Part shown: in pieces, positions 1-6,784 of the stretch
Layout of the letters: each line of letters begins with the position of its first letter
Numbering within the stretch: position 1 is the stretch's first letter
Source of the DNA: an uncultured Coriobacteriaceae bacterium
Lineage (GTDB): Bacteria > Actinomycetota > Coriobacteriia > Coriobacteriales > QAMH01
Direction: 5' to 3'
Length of the DNA: 10,093 nucleotides
Assembly: GCA_900556425.1 (NCBI GenBank)
Contig: USOR01000023.1
Location: 1 to 10,093, forward strand
The notes under the pieces: generated by a model
The model's input: only the letters and a program-made list of their open reading frames with translations
Told to the model about the DNA's origin: nothing
Database searches by the model: none
Made by a program: the position numbers and the translations under genes

Positions 1-705
1 GGCATGCGCATCGGCATCGTGCCCGCCCTACTCGAACTTGACGGCCTCACACCCGAAGTCAAGCATGCTTTCGAGGAAAGCGTCGCGAGGCTCGAAGAGC
101 TGGGGGCCACGATTGTCGAAGTCGAGCTGCCCAATGCGGCGGCCGCCATCAGCGCCTACTACGTGCTCGGACCCTGCGAGGCGTTCTCGAACCTCTCACG
201 TTTCGATTCGGTTCGCTACGGACATCACGCCCACGGCAAGAACCTCGAGCAGCGCTACGAGGACAGTCGCGCCCAGGGTTTCGGCGCGGAAGCCAAGCGC
301 CGCATCATGCTTGGTGCCTGGCTGCTCGCAAGTGGTGTCTATGACGAGTACTACATCCCCGCGCAAAAGGTGCGCACGCTCATCACGGCAGATTACACGA
401 AGGCGTTCGAGAAGGTCGACGCAATCGTGTTGCCCACGAGTCCGCGCACCGCGTTCAAGTTCGGCGAGGTGAGCGATCCTGCATCCATGTACCTTTCGGA
501 CATTTACACCATCAGCATCAACATCGCGGGTAATGGCGGTATGAGCCTGCCCATTGCGCTCGGCGAGGATTCTGGCCTGCCCTTCGGTTTGCAAATCGTA
601 GGCCCGCAGTTCCATGATGAGGTTATCCTGCGCGTGGGTGCAGCGCTTGAGGCCGCGACCATCGTTCCCCGCATCGCGCCTCTCGAGAAGGGAGGTCTCT
701 CATGA
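1..705 (+). CDS. gatA: Glutamyl-tRNA(Gln)/aspartyl-tRNA(Asn) amidotransferase subunit A, C-terminal part
   Basis: GatA is the amidase subunit of GatCAB. It releases ammonia from glutamine, and GatB uses it to convert mischarged Glu-tRNA(Gln) or Asp-tRNA(Asn) in the cytoplasm. Only the last ~234 codons are present; the gene is cut by the left edge and was open before the first ATG at position 4. Visible family blocks are CEAFSNLSRFDSVRYG, FGAEAKRRIMLGAW, YYIPAQKVRTLI, MYLSDIYTISINIAG and GLPFGLQIVG, in the usual order for the C-terminal half of the amidase-signature fold. The Lys/Ser/Ser catalytic triad lies upstream of the window and cannot be checked. The stop codon overlaps the gatB start (ATGA at 702-705), so the two are translationally coupled. 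gatC is probably upstream, but that is not seen. Small departures such as EAFSN where most members have EASSN look like normal divergence. Confidence 0.95.
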   Translation, partial: GMRIGIVPALLELDGLTPEVKHAFEESVARLEELGATIVEVELPNAAAAISAYYVLGPCEAFSNLSRFDSVRYGHHAHGKNLEQRYEDSRAQGFGAEAKRRIMLGAWLLASGVYDEYYIPAQKVRTLITADYTKAFEKVDAIVLPTSPRTAFKFGEVSDPASMYLSDIYTISINIAGNGGMSLPIALGEDSGLPFGLQIVGPQFHDEVILRVGAALEAATIVPRIAPLEKGGLS

Positions 706-2234
706 AGGAATTGACCGAGGTTCTCAAGGACTGGGAGGCCGTCATCGGCCTCGAGGTTCATGCTGAGCTCACGACGCTCAAGACCAAGATGTTCTGCTCG
801 TGCCCGATTGAGTTCGGTGCAGATCCGAATACGCATACTTGTCCGGTTTGCCTTGGCATGCCCGGTGCCCTTCCCGTGCCCAACAAGGCGGCTATCGAGA
901 GCATCGTGCTTGCCGGCCTGGCAACCAACTGCGACATCGAGAAGCATACGATGTTCTATCGCAAGGGCTACTTTTATCCGGACATGGCCAAGAACTTCCA
1001 GACGACGCAGGGGCCGCTCGCGTTCTGCATGCGCGGTCATCTTGACCTCGAGCTTTCCGCCAAGGGCGCTGCCGAGCGTGTTGACATCCCCAAGAACGAG
1101 GACGGGTCGTATACGACGTGCATCGGCATCACGCGCATCCACATGGAAGAAGACGCGGGCAAGATGACGCATCTGGGTGGTTCGGAAGGCCGTATCGATG
1201 GCGCGGAGCGCTCGCTCGTTGACTACAATCGCGCTGGTACGCCACTCATCGAGCTCGTCACCGAGCCCGACTTGCGTACGCCGGAAGAAGCGCGTGCCTT
1301 CATGCAGAAATTACGTCAGATCTACCTCACGCTCGGCATCTCGGATTGTTCGATGGAAGAGGGTTCGCTGCGCGCCGATGGCAATGTCTCGCTGCGTCGT
1401 CGTGGCTCGACGGAGCTCGGCACGAAGACGGAGCTCAAGAACATCAACTCGTTCAAGAATCTCCACGATGGCCTTGCCTACGAGATCTGCCGCCAGGCCG
1501 AGGTGCTCGAGAGCGGAGGAGTCATCCGCCAGGAGACGCGACACTGGGAGCCTGGCGCCAAGCGCACCATCGTCATGCGCGTCAAGGAGACGGCAGACGA
1601 CTATCGCATGTTCCCCGATCCTGATCTGGCCCCCTTCGACCTTTCCGACGAATTCATCGAGAACGTACGCGCCAAGCTTCCGGAGCTGCCCGATGCCAAG
1701 AAGCAGCGCTTCATGGAAAGCTATGGCCTGCCTGCCTATGATGCCGGCGAACTCGCCGGTGATGTCGAAATTGCCGAGTTCTTCGAGGAAGCGGCTCACG
1801 ATGAAGATGCGGCTGTCGCCAAGAAGATCGCGAACCTCATCATCAACGACGTGAGCGCGTGGACAAACGAAAACGCGACGACCATCTCGAAGTCCGGTAT
1901 CGCTCCGGCGGCGTTGGCAAAGCTTGCTAAGCTTCTGGCCGATGACACAATCAGTTCCAAGCAGGGCAAGGAAGTTCTTGCCGCGCTCATCGGAGAGGGC
2001 ATCGATCCCGAGGAATACGTGAAGTCACACGGCATGGAACAGACAACCGACACGAGTGCCATCGAGCAGATGGTCGAGGAGCTCATGGCAGCCAACCCTG
2101 ACAAGGTCGAGGCCTACCGCGGTGGCAAGACGGGTCTGCAGGGCTTTTTCATGGGGCAGGTCATGAAGCAGCTTGGCGGTCAAGGCAACCCCAAGGTCAT
2201 CTCGGCGATCGTTACCGAAAAGCTCGAGGGATAG
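702..2234 (+). CDS. gatB: Aspartyl/glutamyl-tRNA amidotransferase subunit B
   Basis: GatB binds the mischarged tRNA, activates the acyl group with ATP and transfers ammonia from GatA, completing Gln-tRNA(Gln) and/or Asn-tRNA(Asn) synthesis. The 510-residue protein is slightly longer than the usual ~475-500. It opens with the family block IGLEVHAEL (residues 15-23), followed by zinc-type cysteines C32, C34, C47 and C50 (CSCP ... CPVCLGMPG). IHMEEDAGK, DYNRAGTPLIELVTEPD, MEEGSLRADGNVSLR, TELKNINSF and DDYRMFPDPDL follow in order. The C-terminal YqeY-like tail contains GLQGFFMGQVMKQLGG. The ATG at 702 has a GGAGGT at 691-696, five bases upstream, and overlaps the gatA stop. The tail ends only 12 bases before the next gene, suggesting one transcript with the radical SAM gene. 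Nothing looks damaged. Confidence 0.97.
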   Translation: MKELTEVLKDWEAVIGLEVHAELTTLKTKMFCSCPIEFGADPNTHTCPVCLGMPGALPVPNKAAIESIVLAGLATNCDIEKHTMFYRKGYFYPDMAKNFQTTQGPLAFCMRGHLDLELSAKGAAERVDIPKNEDGSYTTCIGITRIHMEEDAGKMTHLGGSEGRIDGAERSLVDYNRAGTPLIELVTEPDLRTPEEARAFMQKLRQIYLTLGISDCSMEEGSLRADGNVSLRRRGSTELGTKTELKNINSFKNLHDGLAYEICRQAEVLESGGVIRQETRHWEPGAKRTIVMRVKETADDYRMFPDPDLAPFDLSDEFIENVRAKLPELPDAKKQRFMESYGLPAYDAGELAGDVEIAEFFEEAAHDEDAAVAKKIANLIINDVSAWTNENATTISKSGIAPAALAKLAKLLADDTISSKQGKEVLAALIGEGIDPEEYVKSHGMEQTTDTSAIEQMVEELMAANPDKVEAYRGGKTGLQGFFMGQVMKQLGGQGNPKVISAIVTEKLEG

Positions 2235-2246
2235 CCTTTCGCGCTT

Positions 2247-3167
2247 ATGATGGAAGCATGCGCCATATGCCCTCGTCATTGCCATGTTGATCGTACGAGA
2301 ACACATGGCGTGTGCGGCGAGGGCGATGAGGTGCGTCTTGCACGCGCCGCGCTCCACTTCTGGGAGGAACCACCCATTAGCGGCGAGTCCGGGAGTGGCA
2401 CAGTTTTTTTCTCGGGTTGTCCGCTTCGCTGCGTCTACTGCCAGAACAAGGATATCGCACGTGGCAAAATAGGTCGCGCCGTTTCCGTCGAGCGCTTGGC
2501 TCGCATCTTTCTCGAGCAGCAGGAACGCGGAGCTCTCAACATCAACCTTGTTACACCGACGCACTTTGCGCCGCAAATCAAGGCAGCACTCGATCTTGCC
2601 CGTTCAGACGGGTTTTCGAACAGACCGCTTGCCTTGCCCATCGTTTACAACACCAGTGGCTACGAGCTGCCCGAGGCCATTGAAGCACTCGAAGGCTATG
2701 TTGACGTCTTCCTCACCGATTTCAAGTACGCTTCATCTGCGCTTGCCCAGCGCTATTCGGCTGCACCCGATTATCCGCGCATTGCCTCTTGTGCTCTCGA
2801 TGTCATGTTCGAGCTTGCAGGGCCGTTGCGCTATGACGAAACCGAGAGGGGAGAGGAGCGCCTCATGCGTGGCGTCGTCGTGCGACATCTTCTACTGCCA
2901 GGACATCTTGAGGATTCCAAACGCGTCATGGAACTCCTTGCCGCAAAACCCTATCGCGATGACATGATTGTGAGCATCATGAACCAGTTCACGCCTTCCG
3001 AGGAGCTTATCCGGGATTATCCGGAGCTCGCTTCTCGCGTGAGCGAAGACGAATACGACGAGCTCATTGACTATGCCCTCGATTTAGGCATTGTGAATAG
3101 CTTCATGCAAGAAAGCGATACAGCCGATGAGTCCTTCATACCCGCCTTCGATTACGAGGGCGTGTAG
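2247..3167 (+). CDS. PflX-like radical SAM protein (COG1313 type), substrate unknown
   Basis: This is a radical SAM enzyme related to pyruvate-formate-lyase-activating-type proteins. The radical SAM cluster motif is CPLRCVYC, with cysteines at about 58, 62 and 65 (CxxxCxxC). It sits inside EEPPISG ... GSGTVFFSGC ... CQN, a block typical of the PflX group. Four more cysteines near the N-terminus (C5, C8, C12 and C23, as CAICPRHC ... GVC) are also usual for this group and may hold a second Fe-S cluster. The length, 306 residues, is normal. Family members have no well-established reaction as far as I know, so no substrate is assigned. Two consecutive ATG codons (2247 and 2250) can serve as start. 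No good ribosome binding site lies close, only GAGGGA about 15 bases upstream, so translation may depend on termination of gatB 12 bases earlier. The next gene starts two bases after its stop. Confidence 0.85.
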   Translation: MMEACAICPRHCHVDRTRTHGVCGEGDEVRLARAALHFWEEPPISGESGSGTVFFSGCPLRCVYCQNKDIARGKIGRAVSVERLARIFLEQQERGALNINLVTPTHFAPQIKAALDLARSDGFSNRPLALPIVYNTSGYELPEAIEALEGYVDVFLTDFKYASSALAQRYSAAPDYPRIASCALDVMFELAGPLRYDETERGEERLMRGVVVRHLLLPGHLEDSKRVMELLAAKPYRDDMIVSIMNQFTPSEELIRDYPELASRVSEDEYDELIDYALDLGIVNSFMQESDTADESFIPAFDYEGV

Positions 3168-3169
3168 CC

Positions 3170-4205
3170 ATGCACCATGTCGACTACCTTATCGTTGGGG
3201 CTGGTCTTGCCGGATCGACTTGTGCATATCTTCTGCGCAAAGCGGGGTGCGACGTCATGCTCCTCGAACGTCTCGACGTGAAAACCAAGTCCAAGCTCTG
3301 TGCCGGCCTTGTCACACCACGCGCCATGCACGAGCTCGACATGATATTCGACAATTGGTCTAATAACCTTGTAAAGTCGCAGTTCACGTCCATGTGCTGT
3401 GATGCCGCAGGCATCAAGGTCAATCTCGATCGCATACGAATGTGCAGTGCCGAGAGATGCGAACTCGATGCGTTCGTGCTCGACGCCTTCCGTGATTGCG
3501 GGGGAGAGCTCGTCGACCGCTTTCATGTCCGGGCAATCGACTTCGACAGACACCGTCTCGAGGGAACGCGTGACGGCGAAACGCAGGAGACGCTCGGTTA
3601 CGGCACGCTCATTGCCGCCGATGGGGCGCTTTCGTACGTACGAAAGGCACTCACCGGTAGCCGACGCGATTCTCTCACTCGAGACCACGGTCGCGAACAC
3701 GGGCGCGCCACTCACCATGTGCTACGAAGATGGTTTCATTGGGTACTCCTGGTACGCGCCCTGCGGTGACGTTGCCAAGCTCGGTTGCTGTGCCTATGCA
3801 GGCGATCCCGACCTTGACGCTCGCCTTCGGGCATTTGCCGACCAGATGGGCGTCGAGTACGAGACGCGACGCGGTGCCTTCATTCCGACGGGACGCGATG
3901 TCCTGCTCGAAAGAAGCGGCGTCTACTTTCTAGGCGATGCGGCGAGCCTTATCTGTCCGCCATCCGGGGAGGGCATATACCATGCGCTTCATTCGGCACG
4001 TATGCTCGCTCGTGCACTTGTCAACAAGGCGAATTATCATGCGCTCATGAAACCCATCGTCACCGAGATACGGCGTCAGCACAAGCTGCGCAACCTCTTC
4101 TTCGACACGCGTTTCATGCGTTGCGGTATCAAGCTTGCGGATGCCACGCCCTATGGTGCCGAGCGCGCCGTGAAGTTCGCCCTCAAGCACTTCGCGGGAT
4201 ACTAG
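3170..4205 (+). pseudogene. Geranylgeranyl-reductase-like FAD-dependent oxidoreductase, frameshifted
   Basis: Two reading frames together make one flavoprotein of about 345 residues. The first frame (from ATG 3170, with GAGGG at 3156-3160) has an N-terminal Rossmann FAD motif, VGAGLAGS at residues 9-16, with E33 ending the second strand. It then has KLCAGLV and the block TLIAADGALSYVRKAL; left alone it reads nonsense and stops at 3769. The second frame picks up near 3657 with VADAILSLETTV and continues through GYSWYAPCGDVAKLGCC. It also carries the second FAD motif GDAASLICPPSGEG (GD codons at 3933-3938), ending at 4205. A +1 change between about 3647 and 3662 joins them. Related enzymes reduce isoprenoid double bonds or oxidise other lipids; the substrate here is unknown. 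The body of both halves looks well conserved, so this is either a very recent mutation or a sequence error. No classic slippery site or nearby stop supports programmed frameshifting. Confidence 0.8.
3629..3646. repeat. 18-bp perfect palindrome inside the broken oxidoreductase gene
   Basis: CTTTCGTACGTACGAAAG equals its own reverse complement. Its centre contains the tandem units CGTA CGTA. It falls in codons for LSYVRK, only a few bases before the point where the reading frame must change. Gain or loss of one 4-base unit would shift the frame by one, so it is a possible slippage site. Confidence 0.7.
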
Positions 4206-4234
4206 AAGAGGCCCGGATAATCCCGAGCCTCTTC
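4205..4234. terminator. Hairpin between convergent genes, probable bidirectional terminator
   Basis: Arms 4205-4216 and 4223-4234 pair over 12 positions with one C/A mismatch, around a 6-base loop. The hairpin starts on the last base of the oxidoreductase stop codon and lies 26 bases past the end of the convergent SSS symporter gene, so it can serve both. Neither side has a clear T-run, so termination strength is uncertain. Confidence 0.55.
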
Positions 4235-4260
4235 GCTTGCATGACGTGTGTTGCGCAAGG

Positions 4261-5901
4261 CTACTCGCGTTTCTTCTCGTTTTGCTCCTGATCAAGTAGC
4301 TCGATTTCCTCGACATTGGCACCTGCGACGATTTCGCGACGCGTGCTCGCCTTTGCATCGGGCATCGAGTCAATCTCGGCATAGAGCTCGCGGTCGGTAC
4401 CGGACTCGGGGCTCGGCGGATTGACCTCGAAGGGCACCGCCTTGGTAAACAGACTCACGACCGGCACGATGACAATCGAGAGAATCATCGCGATAGCGCC
4501 CGCATTGATGGGGGAGGCAATGAGCGGCGTGCCGACAAATCCCATGATCATGTTCACGGTCGTCAGACCCACACCGACGATGAAGCTCGCCCACACGGCG
4601 GCCTTGCTGATGCGCTTGCTATACAGACCCCACAGCATCGGGCCAAGGAAGGCGCCGGCAAGAGCACCCCAGGAGATGCCCATGAGCTGCGCAATCCAGG
4701 TTACGGAGCTCTGGTACTGGAAGACGGCGATGAGAGCCGAGATGGCCACAAAGACCACGAGCAGCGCGCGAATCCAGACGATCTGCCTCTTCTCGTTCAT
4801 CTCCTTGACGATGTTGCCCTTGATGAGGTCGAGCGTGAGCACCGAGCTCGAGGTGAGTACGAGCGAGGACAGCGTGCTCATGGACGCCGAGAGCACGAGC
4901 ACGATGACGAGGCCGATGAGAAAGTCGGGTAGGTTCGAGAGCATGGTCGGGATAATCGAGTCGTAGACAGGCGTGCCATTGGCGGCGTAGGCGATCTGGT
5001 CGCCGAAGAGCTGACCGAAGCCACCGAGGAAGTAGCTGCCACCCGCGATGACGAAGGCGAAAACCGTGGAGATGATGGCACCCTGCTTGATGGCCGGACC
5101 GGACTTGATGGCATAGAACTTCTGCACCATCTGCGGCAAGCCCCAGGTGCCAAGCGATGTCAGGATGACGACACCCATCAAGTTGAGAAAGTCGGGGCCG
5201 AGGAAACTCGTGAAGGCGCCAAGTTGATCGGTTCCGGGTGCTTGAATCTGCGAAAGCTGAACGACGGCCTCGGAGAGCCCTCCCTGCGTTTGCAGAACCG
5301 CGATGATGACGGCCGTGATGCCGACGAGCATGACGATGCCCTGCAAAAAGTCGTTGACGACCGTGGCCATGTAACCACCCAACACGACGTATATGCAGGT
5401 CACGATGGCCATGCCGATGACGCACCACTCGTAGGGCACGCCAAACGCCATCGTGAACAGACGCGATAGGCCATTGTAGACCGACGCAGTGTAGGGGATG
5501 AGGAACACGAAGATGATGGCAGCAGAGGCAATGCGCAGACCCTTGCTCTGGTAGCGCTTGCCGAAGAACTCAGGCATGGTCGAGGCCTTGAGTCGCTGCG
5601 TGACCTCACGCGTGCGCGGACCGAGCACCCACCAGGCAAGCAAGCTGCCGATCACGGCGTTTCCGATGCCCGCCCAGGTCGCGGCCATGCCGTACTTCCA
5701 ACCAAACTGGCCAGCGTAGCCGATGAAGACGACGGCGCTGAAGTAGGCGGTGCCGTATGCGAAGGCCGAAAGCCAGGGACCGACGTTACGACCACCGAGA
5801 ATGAAGCCGTCGACATCGCGCGAGGCCGCACGGCGCGTGTAGATGCCGACGCCGACCGCGATGGCTATGAATATGATGATGAGTAGTATTTTGACGAACA
5901 T
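4261..5901 (-). CDS. Sodium:solute symporter, SSS/SSF family, substrate unknown
   Basis: This is a 546-residue inner-membrane secondary transporter that should couple Na+ entry to uptake of a small organic solute. It starts with a hydrophobic span (KILLIIIFIAIAVGVGIY), then FILGGRNVGPWLSAFAYG, a block typical of the family. GGYMATVVNDFLQG is the mid-protein family signature. SASMSTLSSLVLTSSS matches the transmembrane-8 segment that supplies Na+ ligands in PutP and vSGLT. PutP's ASDMSGW segment (with Asp55) reads GTAYFSAVVF here, so proline is not a safe substrate call. The last ~60 residues are a charged cytoplasmic tail, longer than in PutP (502 residues). The ATG at 5901 has AAGGAAA six bases or less upstream (5906-5912). 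It is divergent from the VanZ-like gene and convergent with the oxidoreductase; no partner gene hints at the substrate. Confidence 0.9.
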   Translation of the reverse strand: MFVKILLIIIFIAIAVGVGIYTRRAASRDVDGFILGGRNVGPWLSAFAYGTAYFSAVVFIGYAGQFGWKYGMAATWAGIGNAVIGSLLAWWVLGPRTREVTQRLKASTMPEFFGKRYQSKGLRIASAAIIFVFLIPYTASVYNGLSRLFTMAFGVPYEWCVIGMAIVTCIYVVLGGYMATVVNDFLQGIVMLVGITAVIIAVLQTQGGLSEAVVQLSQIQAPGTDQLGAFTSFLGPDFLNLMGVVILTSLGTWGLPQMVQKFYAIKSGPAIKQGAIISTVFAFVIAGGSYFLGGFGQLFGDQIAYAANGTPVYDSIIPTMLSNLPDFLIGLVIVLVLSASMSTLSSLVLTSSSVLTLDLIKGNIVKEMNEKRQIVWIRALLVVFVAISALIAVFQYQSSVTWIAQLMGISWGALAGAFLGPMLWGLYSKRISKAAVWASFIVGVGLTTVNMIMGFVGTPLIASPINAGAIAMILSIVIVPVVSLFTKAVPFEVNPPSPESGTDRELYAEIDSMPDAKASTRREIVAGANVEEIELLDQEQNEKKRE

Positions 5902-6057
5902 GCTCTTTCCTTCTCACGGTAGTACAACGAACAGGCGGAGGCGCACACGACAAGGACATCAAGCGCACGCGTAGACATGGGGTGTCGGCACGTGCATCCC
6001 GCCGTGTGCTAGAGGTATCGATAATAGGAAAAGCTGGAGGCAAACGAGAGCGCACTG

Positions 6058-6081
6058 GCATGCACGGCCGCGCCGTGATGC
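6058..6081. other. GC-rich hairpin in intergenic region
   Basis: GCAT-(G)-CACGGC, loop CGC, GCCGTG-ATGC forms a 10-bp stem with a single bulged G at 6062. There is no T-run, so it does not look like an intrinsic terminator. It would fall in the leader RNA of the - strand symporter if transcription starts upstream of it. Function unknown. Confidence 0.4.
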
Positions 6082-6178
6082 TTCAGTATGTTCGCTCGAT
6101 CGTTCAATGGTCCTCCAAATCAGATTGCGAACACTATAGACCACTTTTGCACGCTGTAGTAGTAAATTATTCGATTTT

Positions 6179-6207
6179 TTTGCATATTCGCCTTCAAAAG
6201 ATATGAT
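6179..6207 (+). promoter_or_regulatory. Putative sigma-70 type promoter for the VanZ-like gene
   Basis: TTTGCA (6179-6184), a 17-bp spacer and TATGAT (6202-6207) lie in an AT-rich stretch about 40 bases before the start codon. The -10 matches five of six consensus bases and the -35 four of six. Predicted by eye only. Confidence 0.4.
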
Positions 6208-6248
6208 GGACGGCATGAAACGGAGCGTTTAGTACGAGGGAGGTGGAC

Positions 6249-6773
6249 ATGCGCACTCTCAAGGTCACGTTAAGCATGAGCTTGACGCTTGCGATCATGG
6301 TACTCATCTTCTGCTTCTCGGCACAAAGCGGAGGGGAGTCGGGATCGTTGAGCGATTCAATTGCGCGCATGCTTGCATCCGTCTTCGTCGAAGGGTTCGA
6401 TAGCATGACAGGCGAGCAGCAAACGCAGATCATCGCCCAGATGTCCTGGCCCATACGCAAAACGGCGCATGCATCGGAGTATGCTTGCCTTGCCATATCG
6501 CTCGTGATCACATGTTGGCAGCTTCACGCCTGGCGCTGCGATAAGAAAGTTGCCTTGTCGCCACTTGGACGACGCGTGACGCTTGTGGGCATCGCGGCGT
6601 TTATCATCGCGGTGCTCTATGCGTGCAGTGATGAGATTCACCAGCTCTTCATCGATGGACGAGCGGGACAAGTAGCCGACGTGCTCGTCGATGCATCGGG
6701 CGCTCTCGTAGGCTGTTTGCTGATGTGCCTGCTCATGTGGTGGTTCATGCGCAGGCGTTCCGTACAGCGTTGA
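6249..6773 (+). CDS. VanZ-like family membrane protein
   Basis: This is a 174-residue integral membrane protein of the VanZ-like family. The sequence opens with a hydrophobic span (LTLAIMVLIFCFSAQS), the FSAQSGGESG block, then PIRKTAHASEYACLA with the conserved R/K-x-x-H ... E-Y pattern. A second span is followed by YACSDEIHQLFIDGRAGQVADVLVDASGA, with the DE-x-HQ, GR and D-x-x-x-D residues that mark the family. A last span ends in a basic tail RRRSVQR. VanZ of the vanA cluster gives low teicoplanin resistance, but chromosomal relatives are common and mostly uncharacterised, so resistance should not be assumed. I chose ATG 6249 over GTG 6243 because GGGAGGT (6238-6244) covers the GTG and stands about five bases before the ATG. 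It is convergent with the amino-acid symporter; stop codons are 11 bases apart. Confidence 0.85.
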   Translation: MRTLKVTLSMSLTLAIMVLIFCFSAQSGGESGSLSDSIARMLASVFVEGFDSMTGEQQTQIIAQMSWPIRKTAHASEYACLAISLVITCWQLHAWRCDKKVALSPLGRRVTLVGIAAFIIAVLYACSDEIHQLFIDGRAGQVADVLVDASGALVGCLLMCLLMWWFMRRRSVQR

Positions 6774-6784
6774 TGCGCCAATCT

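Larger units (their letters stand above)
5902..6248. other. 347-bp region without a gene between divergent symporter and VanZ-like genes
   Basis: Open frames here (for example 5982-6206 on +) have no good ribosome binding site and show no family resemblance I recognise. The left half is GC-rich and holds a hairpin (6058-6081) and an 8-bp palindrome GCACGTGC (5988-5995). The right third is AT-rich and holds a plausible promoter for the VanZ-like gene. On the - strand, TATTAT (6021-6026) and TATAGT further up could be -10 boxes for the symporter, but I found no matching -35. A long leader for the symporter is possible. Confidence 0.6.

Noticed and set aside
504..1172. Long - strand open frame across the gatA/gatB junction (222 codons)
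   Set aside because: It is fully antisense to strongly conserved gatA and gatB coding sequence. Its protein looks like a low-complexity shadow of GC-rich codons.
3640..3770. Programmed +1 frameshift in the oxidoreductase
   Set aside because: No slippery codon pair or stop codon is at the junction. The zero frame runs another ~36 codons before stopping, unlike known programmed sites.
4619..5428. 269-codon - strand frame rich in His and Arg inside the symporter gene
   Set aside because: It is a same-strand shadow frame of the SSS symporter, whose family motifs are unambiguous in the other frame.
6129..6144. Possible NrdR box (ACACTATA at the left half)
   Set aside because: Only one half resembles the palindromic consensus ACACWATATATWGTGT; the right half does not match.
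5982..6206. 74-codon + strand ORF in the intergenic region
   Set aside because: It has no good ribosome binding site and no recognisable motif, and it runs through the hairpin and the putative VanZ promoter.
6249..6773. Glycopeptide-resistance gene vanZ
   Set aside because: Only the family fold is supported. No other van genes are present, and chromosomal VanZ-like proteins are widespread, so a resistance call is not justified.
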